In this document: positions 1-7,488 of the stretch, in pieces | Position numbering within the stretch: the first letter of the stretch is position 1 | Layout of the letters: each line of letters opens with the position of its first letter | Source of the DNA: an uncultured Verrucomicrobiae bacterium | Lineage (GTDB): Bacteria; Verrucomicrobiota; Verrucomicrobiia; Palsa-1439 | NCBI GenBank assembly: GCA_937927265.1 | Contig: CALBCO010000027.1 | Coordinates: 1 to 8,337 of the forward strand | Direction of reading: 5' to 3' | DNA: 8,337 nucleotides | Made by a program: the position numbers and the translations under genes | Notes under the pieces: model-generated | What the model was told of the DNA's origin: nothing | What the model saw: the letters and a program-made list of their open reading frames with translations, nothing else | Databases searched by the model: none

Positions 1-567
1 CAGCATCGGGAACTGTTCCAACAACAACAGCCGGTGGCCGCCGTCGGCGTGGTTTCCTTGCGCGCCATGATGTCGCCGGCCGCCATGGAGTTTCACGTGG
101 ACGGCTCCCGTGGTTGGACGCAGTGCTTGATGGATGGTCACGTGCCGTGCGGGGCATTCCCATGGCATCAGCTCGACGACACGGCGGCCTTGCAGTGTCA
201 TCAGGTGCTGGTGTTGTCCAGTCTGGAGGCATTGACCAAGTGGCAAGCCCGGCAACTGCTGCGATTTGTTCGCGCAGGCGGCGCTGTGTGGATCGAAGGC
301 GGCTGCGGGTCGGCTGCGACGTTCGACTTGCATCGGCCGCGGCGAACACCAGCAGCGCAACGGCGTTGGGCAGAATATTCGGGATACGCAGCCGGCGACG
401 ATGAATTGCGGTGCTACGACGTGTACGCGAGTTGGCGAAAGAATTTGCACGGAATGTCGCGACCGGTGGGAGAGATTCACCCGGCGCATTTAGGCGAACT
501 CGTGCCCGGTCGGAGTTGGCAGGTGATTGCCGACGCGGTGGTGCATGATGGCGGTCCCGCATTGTCG

Positions 568-569
568 CC
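568..569 (+). other. Frameshift site (+1) in the upstream glycosidase
   Basis: Protein homology passes from frame 1 (ends near GGPALS) to frame 2 (starts RAVQRLGKG). Removing one C from the CC here restores a single reading frame. The exact base is uncertain within about 10 nt. Confidence 0.65.
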
Positions 570-1007
570 GGGCGGTGCAGCGGTTGGGGAAGGGACGGCT
601 GGTCTGGAGCGCGACGCCGTGGGGCAATCAGTATCACGCCCGGCGCGAGGAGCGATTGGGGCAGTGGATGCGCGGCGCGTTGGAATGGTTGCTGACACAG
701 CCGCTACCGGTCACTATGACGGCTTCGCGGCAATTGCATTTGGCCGTAAGCCGCGTGGCGGATGGGTGGTTGTTGTACTTGATCAACCGTGGCGCGGATG
801 GGCAGGAACGCCGCCGCAAATGGTGGGAGATGATGAAGGTCGGCGATGCGCCGCCGGCTCTCGGCACGGTGGAGTTCAACGTGTCCAGTGGGCGACAGGT
901 GGAATTATTGTATGGTGCTGCGCCCGACCGGATCACCGTCAAGCGCGGAATGTTGCGTGGCGTGTATGAGAACTTTACCGGTCATGCCGTGCTGCACGTG
1001 CTGACCC

Positions 1008-1013
1008 AAGGAG
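1008..1013 (+). promoter_or_regulatory. Ribosome binding site of the GH1 gene
   Basis: AAGGAG lies 7 nt before the ATG at 1021, inside the last codons of the upstream gene. Together with the ATGA stop/start overlap it fixes the GH1 start and suggests translational coupling. Confidence 0.8.
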
Positions 1014-1020
1014 TCAACCG

Positions 1021-2343
1021 ATGAGTTTTCCTCGCGATTTTCTCTGGGGTGTTTCGACGTCGTCGTACCAAATCGAGGGCGCGGCCCGGGAGGACGGCAA
1101 AGGGTTGTCCATGGGGGATGTGTTTTGTCAGCGGCCCGGCAACATTCGCCATGGCCACACGGGCGACGTGGCCTGCGACCACTACCACCGTTACCGGGAA
1201 GACGTGGCGTTGATGAAGTCGCTGGGCATCCGGGCCAACCGGTTTTCGGTGAGCTGGCCGCGAGTACTGCCGGCGGGCGTCGGCCCGGTGAATGAGAAGG
1301 GATTGGCGTTCTACGATCGGCTGGTGGACGAACTGCTCGCTGCGGGTGTGTGGCCGTTTCTTGCGTTGTACCACTGGGATTTGCCGTGGGAGTTGCAACT
1401 GCGCGGCGGTTGGCAGAACCGGGAGATCGCCGATTGGTTCGCCGAATATACGCGGGTGCTGGTGACGCGGTTGTCGGACCGGGTGACGGATTGGGTGACG
1501 TTCGTCGAGCCGGCAGCGTTTCTGGGCGGCCTGACCAACGGTCAACACGCCCCGGGGTTGCGTCTGCCCCGGAAGGAAGTCTTGCGGGCGTTACATCATA
1601 TTCATCTAGCGCACGGCCGCGCCGTGCAGGTGATCCGCCAGACGGCGAAACGGCCAGTGCGCGTGGCGTTGTCGCACGTCGGCAAGACAGTGATCCCCGA
1701 CACGGAGAGCGCTGCCGACATTGAAGCCGCCCGGCATCTGACGATGTTCGCCGACGAGACGTACAACAATGCGTGGTTATTGGACCCGATCTACCGCGGC
1801 GAGTATCCAGTCGCCGATGTGCCTGGGTTGCAGGACGGGGACTTGAAGATCATCCGGCAACCGTTGGATTTCTTCGCGTTGAATTTTTATCACGCCGAGT
1901 ATGGCCGGGCGGGCGCGAACGGGCCGGAGACCGTGGCGCGCCCGGTGCCACCGGGCCACTACACGGCCTTCAACTGGGAGATGCGCCCCGAAGGTCTTTA
2001 CTGGGCCATCCGGTTCATGCACGAACGGTACGGACTGCCGGTGACGGTGACAGAAAACGGCATGGCCAATCTCGATTGGCCGGCTTTGGACGGCCAGGTG
2101 CATGACCCCCAACGGATTGATTTCATTCACCGTCACCTATTGTCCGTCCGTCGCGCACTGCAAGAAGGGTTGCCGGTGGAAGGCTATTTCGTGTGGTCGT
2201 TGTTGGACAACTTCGAGTGGGCCGAAGGATACGAAAAACGGTTCGGCTTGGTCTATGTGGACTACGCCACGCAACGGCGCATTCCCAAGGATTCTGCCCA
2301 CTGGTACGCCCGCGTGATTGCCAATCAAGGCACGCCGTTGTAA
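1021..2343 (+). CDS. GH1 family beta-glycosidase (beta-glucosidase-like) with altered acid/base motif
   Basis: 440 residues, the usual length for a bacterial GH1 (beta/alpha)8 barrel that hydrolyses beta-glucosides or beta-galactosides. It opens with FPRDFLWGVSTSSYQIEG (residues 3-20), typical of GH1, followed by SVSWPRVLP (76-84), YHWDLP (117-122), ALNFY (286-290) and SLLDNFEW (393-400, sugar-binding Glu399 and Trp400). The nucleophile is Glu345 in VTVTENG. The acid/base is Glu163, but its motif reads TFVEPAAF where the family has T(F/L)NEP: the near-invariant Asn is Val162 (GTC, 1504-1506). There is no signal peptide, so the enzyme is probably cytosolic. The start has an AAGGAG 7 nt upstream and overlaps the stop of the preceding glycosidase gene. 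The frame is uninterrupted, unlike its neighbours. The family call is firm; activity and substrate are open because of the Asn loss. Confidence 0.95.
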   Translation: MSFPRDFLWGVSTSSYQIEGAAREDGKGLSMGDVFCQRPGNIRHGHTGDVACDHYHRYREDVALMKSLGIRANRFSVSWPRVLPAGVGPVNEKGLAFYDRLVDELLAAGVWPFLALYHWDLPWELQLRGGWQNREIADWFAEYTRVLVTRLSDRVTDWVTFVEPAAFLGGLTNGQHAPGLRLPRKEVLRALHHIHLAHGRAVQVIRQTAKRPVRVALSHVGKTVIPDTESAADIEAARHLTMFADETYNNAWLLDPIYRGEYPVADVPGLQDGDLKIIRQPLDFFALNFYHAEYGRAGANGPETVARPVPPGHYTAFNWEMRPEGLYWAIRFMHERYGLPVTVTENGMANLDWPALDGQVHDPQRIDFIHRHLLSVRRALQEGLPVEGYFVWSLLDNFEWAEGYEKRFGLVYVDYATQRRIPKDSAHWYARVIANQGTPL

Positions 2344-2534
2344 CGCGACACATTTCCGAAGACCGCGAACTGCGGTGCCGTCAACAAGGGCATTGTGTCC
2401 TCCCGCCAGGCCGCAAAAAGCGGAAGGCCCGGAGGGCCATCCCACTTTTTCCCCGGTGAAAATGTTGTGGGTGCGACCGACGGGAACGCCCATCCCGCAA
2501 CAATGCGCGAATCCTCCACCTTATCGAATCTGTC
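2344..2534. other. Convergent intergenic gap
   Basis: This gap between the GH1 stop and the stop of the minus-strand GH43-like gene holds no convincing gene. It contains the terminator hairpin at 2415-2450 and two smaller potential hairpins, CCGC(N5)GCGG at 2363-2375 and CCGC(A5)GCGG at 2411-2423, the latter overlapping the terminator. Confidence 0.6.
2415..2450. terminator. Putative bidirectional intrinsic terminator
   Basis: The left arm 2422-2430 pairs with the right arm 2434-2442 around a GGA loop: eight of nine pairs, with one A-A mismatch and a GGCCC/GGGCC core. On the plus strand T5 (2446-2450) follows 3 nt after the stem, serving GH1. On the minus strand A5 (2415-2419) reads as T5 two nt after the stem, serving the GH43-like gene. 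The position between two converging genes is just where a shared terminator is expected. The T tracts are short, so efficiency is uncertain. Confidence 0.6.
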
Positions 2535-4242
2535 TCAGGGTAACGCAGACGGCAGGGTGAGCACGACGGCTTTTTCGCCGCCGCCCATGATCCGCAACTC
2601 GCGTTCCGTGTAAGGCGGCATTTTCACGTCAATCGTCACGTCGCCGGGGAGGCGCGTGATTGTCAACGGCACCAACCCCGGCCGTTGCCGCCACGGGCCA
2701 CTGCCGTCGTTGCCGAAGAAGATCATCCACCACGCGCCTTGTTTGTCTTGGAAAATGCCGCCGTTGCGCGCCATCGGTTTGGGCCGGCCAAACGGCCCCC
2801 ACGGCGTCGGACCCGTCGCGTAGCTGAAGTTGTAGGTGCCATATTGTTTGCCACCGTATTCGACGTGCGGGTTGAACACCGGCCCTCCCCAGCGCGTCGC
2901 CACAAACACGTACTCCCCAGCCAGAAAACTCGTGCTGCCCCAGCCATCGCTGCCGAACACCACGCCGGGGCCGATGTCCACCGGTTTCCAGTTCCAGAGC
3001 TTGCGCCAATCGCCGGGCTGGTTCAGATCCGCTTCGGCCACGAGCGGTTTCCAATTGATGACCGCATTGGCGTAGAGTTTGCCGTCTTTGCCGACAAACG
3101 GCCGTGGCGCACCGCCTCCGGCATCGCTGGCGTAATGACCGCCTTTGCGGCCGAGCGATTCATACGGACCTTCTGGTTTGCCCGTCTTGCTGCGCAACAC
3201 GCCCGACCCGTGATGATTCGGCCCGCCCAGACTTTCTTCGGGGAAGATGTTGAACCAGATCCAGTAGGTGCCGTTCAGGTATTTCATGCTCACATCCCAG
3301 AATGTCCGGGCAAACCTGGCGCGACCGGCTTCGCGCGAATCGCCGACGATGGCCGGCACTTTCTTGTCCAGCCACTCGATGTCCTCGTACCGCCAGACGG
3401 TAGTGAATTCCTCCCATTTCTCCAAATCCTTTGACCGGTAGAGCACCAACTCACCCGGCCGGCCCACGCCGGAGCACGTCAGATAGTACCAACCATCGGG
3501 CGCATTGAGGATCGAGATGTCGCGCATTTGTTCCTGGAACGGCAAAGGTTTGAGTCGGCTCCACGGGCCGCGTTCGGTGAACACGTGTTGCGGTTTGCGC
3601 GGGAACGACTCGTGATGCTTGAAGAAATACACGTCCCAGTCCTGAGCGTGCGTCCAGCTCAACGGCAACAATCCAGGCCGGTCGCGGAGGATCGCCCGGT
3701 CGTCCGCGCCGTAGAACGTCGCGTAATCCTTCCCGCCCGGCCCCGCGAACACCGTCACGCCCGCCCCGTGCGGGATCATCAAATGCCGTTCGCTGTACGG
3801 CCCGTATATGTTGTCGGCGTACGCGATCCAGGTATCGTTGCAGGGACGGCCCAACCGGCTGTTGTAATCTGCCGCGCACAGAAAATACCGACCATTCCGC
3901 TTGAACAAAAACGCTCCGCGCTGACCGACCTGCAACGGGTCGTCCGCTAATTTGAAGCCCGACTCGGCATCGGCCCGGCCCTTCCGCATCACAAACGCGG
4001 GATCCGGCGCCGGCATCAACAACCGGGGCCGCTCCGCCAACGCCGTCAGGTCATCGGTCAACTTCGCGATCCAACCACCGTCAAACAACCAGTACACGCT
4101 GCCGTCGTCGTCTTCGAACAACGATGGATCGCCGCCTTTGGTGGTGATCTGCGCCACTTCCTCATAAGGGCCTTCCGGCCGGCCGGTCGTGCTCTTGATC
4201 AGCCCCGTGCCTTGCCCATTGATTGAAAAACAGATGTACCAG

Positions 4243-4251
4243 TTTTTTTTT
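4243..4251 (-). other. Frameshift at a nine-base homopolymer in the GH43-like gene
   Basis: Nine T on the plus strand read as A9 on the minus strand. Eight A would give HYLKSKKNWYICFSINGQG, which joins the frame of the open segment starting near 4157. Nine A instead gives KKKLVHLFFN. Confidence 0.75.
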
Positions 4252-4311
4252 GCTCTTCAGGTAGTGCAATTCGGGCGCGACAACGCCGCGCACGGGTGGC
4301 TGATAGATACT

Positions 4312-4319
4312 CCGGCCCC
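4312..4319 (-). other. Frameshift at a GATA-GATA tandem in the GH43-like gene
   Basis: The upstream frame gives YWRVPLGPE, then nonsense; the next frame gives IYQPPVRGVVAPELHYLK, the proper blade sequence. The junction contains GATA twice in a row (TATC TATC on the minus strand). Either one extra base, or a 4-bp tandem duplication, explains the shift. Confidence 0.65.
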
Positions 4320-4856
4320 AGCGGCACCCGCCAATACGACATCCAATGCCATTCGCCCGCGTTCTTGTGGGCGCCAATGTCCCACACCACGCCGAGGTCG
4401 GTCCAAGTCTTCAGGTCTGCCGACCGCCAGAGTTTGACGACCGGCGAGTTGTCGAAGTCGGGACGCGGGGCGGTAGCCCCAGCTTTTCCTCTCGATCCGC
4501 GATCCGCGACCCGCTGTTGGGCCGCCAGCGTGCCGGTCAGGTAATACATCCCATCCGGCCTGCGGGTGAGGGCCGTGTCGCGCATCGGCACATCGAGCAG
4601 GGGCGCGACTTCGATGCTGGGCCATGCGCGTTCGGGCACCGCCGCTGCCACCGTCCAACCGCAGGCGGCTAAGGCCATGGTCGTCAGCCAATACTGGCAA
4701 TGATTCTTGATGGCAGAGTGTCGCAATGGGAACCATTTCATGGCGCGACTATCCAATCGGCAGACCTGGCGATGCAAGCAAATCTTTGGCCCGCCGCCGC
4801 GTCAGGCGGAAGGGTTGCGGTCGCCGCCTTCGTCCCACCCGCGCGCATCTTCGCAG

Positions 4857-4885
4857 TTGACAGATGCCGCCGAAACCGGATTACT
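4857..4885 (+). promoter_or_regulatory. Candidate sigma-70 promoter for the dehydrogenase / GH29 / sulfatase genes
   Basis: TTGACA at 4857-4862 is a perfect -35 box. After a 17-nt spacer comes ATTACT (4880-4885), a weak -10 matching TATAAT at three positions. The expected transcript start, about 4892, is upstream of the AAGGAG at 4901 and the ATG at 4912, which is consistent. The weak -10 keeps confidence moderate. Confidence 0.4.
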
Positions 4886-4900
4886 CCGCCGCAGTACCCA

Positions 4901-4906
4901 AAGGAG
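4901..4906 (+). promoter_or_regulatory. Ribosome binding site that decides the dehydrogenase start
   Basis: AAGGAG lies 5 nt before the ATG at 4912. It selects this start over the in-frame ATG at 4864, whose 16 extra residues (PPKPDYSAAVPKGAD and so on) do not look like a dehydrogenase N-terminus. Confidence 0.85.
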
Positions 4907-4911
4907 CAGAC

Positions 4912-5988
4912 ATGAAAATTGTAGCGGTTGGTGATTTGTTTTTGGACGCGGCGACGTTGACCGAAGTGATCCGGCCGGCGTTGCCGGCCGGCGTGGAGTT
5001 TGCGGCGGTGCAATGGCCGCTGCGCGACTTGAAGGAATTGCAGGCCATCAACCTCAAAGTCGAACAGGGCGGCCCCAACGCGGTGCCGCCGTCGCCCGCC
5101 GTCGCCGCGGCCGTCAAGGAGGCCGACATTGTGTTCACCCAGTTCTGGCCCGTGCCCGCGCAGGTCATGGATGCGGCGCCGCGATTGCGCGTGATTGGCG
5201 TCGGCCGATCGGGCGTGGAAAATATCGCCGTGGCCGAAGCCACGAAGCGCGGCATCTGCGTCTTGAACACCGTCGGCCGCAACGCGCAGGCGGTGGCCGA
5301 GTACGCGATTGGGCTGATGCTCTGCGAAATGCGCAACATCGGCCGGGGCCACGCCGCCCTGAAACGCGGCGAGTGGCGAAAGAAATACCCCAATGACGCT
5401 TCGGTGCCGGAGTTGCCGGGGCGAACGATCGGGTTGATCGGATTCGGGCAGATTGGCCGGTTGATTGTGAAAAAGCTGGCCGGGTTCGAGATGAACTTTC
5501 TCGTGTACGACCCGTACGCCAAACCGGAGCCGGGGGTGGAATTCGTGGATTTGCCGACCTTGATGAAGCGGTCGGATTTCGTGAGCATCCATGCCAAGCT
5601 GACCGACGAAACGCGGCGGATGATCAACGCCGAATTGCTGGCGTTGATGAAGCCGACGGCGTACTTGATCAACACCGCGCGGGCGGAGTTGGTGGACGAA
5701 GCGGCCTTGGTGGAGGTGCTGCGGCAAGGGAAGATTGCCGGGGCGGCGTTGGACGTGTTCATGCACGAACCGCCGGCCGCGGATGATCCGTTGCTGCAAC
5801 TCGACAATGTGACGCTCTCGCCCCACCAAGCCGGCGTGACGGTGGATGCTTACCGGACGACGGCGAAGCTGTTCGTGCAAAACATCAGCCGGCTGTGGAC
5901 GGGCGCGGAGTTGCCGGCCAACCTAGTGAACCGCGACACCGCCAGCCGGTTGCAGGCGTTCAAACAAGAAATCATGAACCAGCGATGA
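4912..5988 (+). CDS. D-2-hydroxyacid dehydrogenase, NAD-binding (phosphoglycerate dehydrogenase-like)
   Basis: 358 residues, the normal size for this family, which reversibly oxidises D-2-hydroxyacids to 2-oxoacids with NAD(P). The N-terminal half starts MKIVAVGDLFL. The Rossmann domain has GLIGFGQIGR (174-183, GxGxxG at 177-182) and, at the end of the next strand, an Asp in VYDPYAK (Asp200), which favours NAD over NADP. The catalytic set is complete: Arg257 in NTARAELVDE, Glu286 in HEPP and His305 in SPHQAG. The C-terminus shows no ACT regulatory domain, so it is not a long-form SerA. The start at 4912 is set by an AAGGAG 5 nt upstream. It is probably the first gene of the plus-strand set with GH29 108 nt downstream. 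The placement with glycosidases suggests oxidation of a sugar-derived hydroxyacid, but the substrate is unknown. The frame is intact. Confidence 0.92.
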   Translation: MKIVAVGDLFLDAATLTEVIRPALPAGVEFAAVQWPLRDLKELQAINLKVEQGGPNAVPPSPAVAAAVKEADIVFTQFWPVPAQVMDAAPRLRVIGVGRSGVENIAVAEATKRGICVLNTVGRNAQAVAEYAIGLMLCEMRNIGRGHAALKRGEWRKKYPNDASVPELPGRTIGLIGFGQIGRLIVKKLAGFEMNFLVYDPYAKPEPGVEFVDLPTLMKRSDFVSIHAKLTDETRRMINAELLALMKPTAYLINTARAELVDEAALVEVLRQGKIAGAALDVFMHEPPAADDPLLQLDNVTLSPHQAGVTVDAYRTTAKLFVQNISRLWTGAELPANLVNRDTASRLQAFKQEIMNQR

Positions 5989-6302
5989 GCCGGACAGGGC
6001 GTCCGCCCGACCGGCGCGAGGTAGCCGGCGCCTGGGCGGCGTTGGCCGGCGTGGCGGGGCCGTGCAGCAGAGATGAAATAATCGGAGAAAATTTCAATGA
6101 AGACTCAAAAGAAAAAGATCAATCTCCGCGTGGCCCCTGAAACCCCCGATCAGAAAAGTCGGCGCATGGCGTGGTGGACCGAGGCCCGGTTTGGTCTGTT
6201 TATTCACTGGGGCCTGTATTCGCTATCGTCCCGTGATTGGAATGTCAAACTGCGCGAAGGAATCTCCGACGAGCAATACCAGCGCTATTTCGACCGATTC
6301 GA

Positions 6303-6305
6303 CCC
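6303..6305 (+). other. Frameshift 1 in GH29 (lost C)
   Basis: CCC here must be CCCC for FDP to continue as DLYDLREWARM. As written, frame 1 runs on as FDPIFTTCASG to a stop at 6355-6357. Confidence 0.8.
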
Positions 6306-6632
6306 GATCTTTACGACCTGCGCGAGTGGGCGAGAATGGCTCGCGCGGCCGGTATGAAGTATGCCGTGATCACGGCCAAGCACATCGAAGGCTTCTGCCT
6401 GTTCGACTCCCAACACAGCAATTTCACGGCGATGCGCGCGCCCTGCGCAAGGGATCTGATTCGGGAATGGGTCGAGGCCTTCCGGGCGGAGGGCTTGCGC
6501 GTCGGGTTCTACTATGCGCTGATTGACTGGCACCACCCCCATTTCACCATTGATAAGTTGCATCCCATCCGCGTCTCGCCCCAGACACAGGAGGCCTACG
6601 ACCAGGCCAATCGCGGGCGCGACATGGCCATC

Positions 6633-6634
6633 TT
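6633..6634 (+). other. Frameshift 2 in GH29 (extra T)
   Basis: One T too many in TT. Removing it gives NRGRDMAIYREYMKNQLTE, linking the two conserved halves. Confidence 0.8.
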
Positions 6635-6972
6635 ACCGGGAGTACATGAAGAACCAGTTGACGGAGATTCTCGGCAACTATGGCCCCATTGACATCCTCT
6701 TTCTCGACTGGTCCTATCCCGGCGAATTCGGCAAGGGACGCGCGGACTGGGGTGCCGAGGAGTTGGTGGCTCTGGCGCGTCGGCTGCAACCGCAGATTCT
6801 CATCAACGACCGGGCCGACCTTAGGGACATCCCCGGCGGCTACGATTTCGTGACGCCGGAGCAGACCACGGTGCCGCAATGGCCGATGATCGACGGGCGG
6901 CGTGTGCCCTGGGAGGTGTGCCACACCTTTTCGGGAAGCTGGGGCTACAATCGCGATGAAACAACGTGGAAA

Positions 6973-6974
6973 GG
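6973..6974 (+). other. Frameshift 3 in GH29 (extra G)
   Basis: One G too many after TGGAAA. Removing it gives DETTWKDTLHVLCLLIDS, leading into the conserved SKGGNMILNVGP motif. Confidence 0.8.
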
Positions 6975-7488
6975 ATACCTTGCACGTCCTCTGCCTCTTG
7001 ATCGACAGCGTGAGCAAGGGCGGCAACATGATCCTCAACGTCGGCCCGACCGGGCGCGGCACCTTCGACGACCGCGCGCGCCGGGCGCTTGACGACATTG
7101 CTGCCTGGATGAAAGTCCATGGCCGCGCCATTCATGGTTGCACCGCCGCCCCCGAGACCTTTGCCGCGCCGGCGCACACCGCGCTGACGTGGAATCCGGC
7201 TTCGCGCCGGTTGTATGTCCACCTGCTGAACTATCCGGCGCTAAATGGCACCATCCGCCTGCCCGGTATGCGCGACAAAGTGGAGTATGCCCAATTCCTC
7301 CACGACGCCTCCGAACTCAAGCCCTGGACCGGCGCAAGCCATTGGCATCCAAGGGCCGATAACGATCTGGAATTTCACGTGCCGACCGTCAAACCACCTG
7401 TCGAAATTCCGGTCGTGGAGTTGTTCCTGACCGCGGAGGCCTCAGGGCGAGGCGACGCGGGCGACCGGACAAAACAGGAGCAATCTCC

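Larger units (their letters stand above)
1..1024 (+). pseudogene. C-terminal part of a glycoside hydrolase with a GATase-like (beta-galactosidase trimerisation-type) domain, frameshifted
   Basis: The reading frame is open from base 1, so the start and any catalytic barrel lie upstream of the window. Frame 1 encodes a GATase-like fold: a hydrophobic strand (VLVLSSLEAL), then a helix ending in RFVRAGGAVWIEGG, as in the non-catalytic domain after the barrel of GH42-type beta-galactosidases and related 'hypothetical glycosyl hydrolase' families. Near base 568 the homology moves to frame 2, which continues with GKGRLVWSATPWGNQY (typical GKGRVVY strand), a helix, and a C-terminal beta domain (WLLYLINRGADG) ending at the TGA at 1022-1024. 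Dropping one C of the CC at 568-569 joins the frames as GGPALSRAVQRLGKG. The stop overlaps the GH1 ATG (ATGA, 1021-1024), implying one operon. The domain type is a reasonable call; the substrate cannot be told from this fragment. The frameshift may be an assembly error. Confidence 0.6.
2535..4741 (-). pseudogene. Exported tandem GH43-like five-bladed beta-propeller protein, frameshifted
   Basis: Read from 4741 down to the TGA at 2537-2535; two frameshifts (near 4312-4319 and 4243-4251) split it, and the last 540 codons (4157-2535) are open. The repaired protein is about 734 residues with two homologous propeller domains. Domain 1 opens MRDTALTRRPDG-YYLT (about 53-69) and domain 2 MRDISILNAPDG-YYLT (about 405-421); both carry an (L/W)-R-S-x-D-L-x-x-W strand and a KSTTGRPEGPYE / SKTGKPEGPYE strand. 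This matches GH43-type proteins acting on arabinose, xylose or related glycans. The ATG at 4741 is preferred because it begins an export signal: basic N-region, hydrophobic YWLTTMALAA, then Cys27 in an LAAC lipobox or an AAA site after residue 34. A TTG at 4777 is the longer alternative; neither start has a clear Shine-Dalgarno. The Glu expected before GAFLFKRNG is Arg, so hydrolytic activity is doubtful. Confidence 0.75.
4742..4911. other. Divergent intergenic region
   Basis: This gap lies between the start of the GH43-like gene (minus) and the dehydrogenase (plus). It holds the candidate promoter at 4857-4885 and a small GC hairpin (CCGCC 4794-4798 with GGCGG 4805-4809). An ATG at 4864 in frame with the dehydrogenase is not the likely start. 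No minus-strand promoter stands out. Confidence 0.5.

Noticed and set aside
2685..3434. 249-codon plus-strand open frame opposite the GH43-like gene
   Set aside because: It is an antisense shadow in GC-rich sequence; the minus strand carries clear propeller repeats.
4742..4777. TTG start at 4777 for the GH43-like gene
   Set aside because: It would place 12 residues before the signal peptide; the ATG at 4741 gives a normal export signal. Kept only as an alternative.
4864..4911. Longer dehydrogenase start at the ATG at 4864
   Set aside because: It overlaps the candidate promoter spacer, has no RBS, and adds residues unlike the family; the AAGGAG at 4901 points to 4912.
4738..5880. 380-codon minus-strand open frame opposite the dehydrogenase
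   Set aside because: The product is Arg/His/Gln-rich with no fold signature, while the plus strand encodes a complete catalytic dehydrogenase.
6074..6082. TGAAATAAT as an extended -10 promoter for GH29
   Set aside because: The transcript would begin near 6089, after the GGAG at 6084-6087, leaving the gene without its ribosome binding site.
5989..6096. Short GC-rich palindromes between dehydrogenase and GH29 as a terminator
   Set aside because: GGCGC and CCGGC repeats can pair, but no T tract follows, so no terminator is supported.
5895..6140. 81-codon open frame overlapping the dehydrogenase end and the GH29 start
   Set aside because: It is low-complexity Arg/Pro/Gly sequence in a shifted frame inside real genes and has no RBS.
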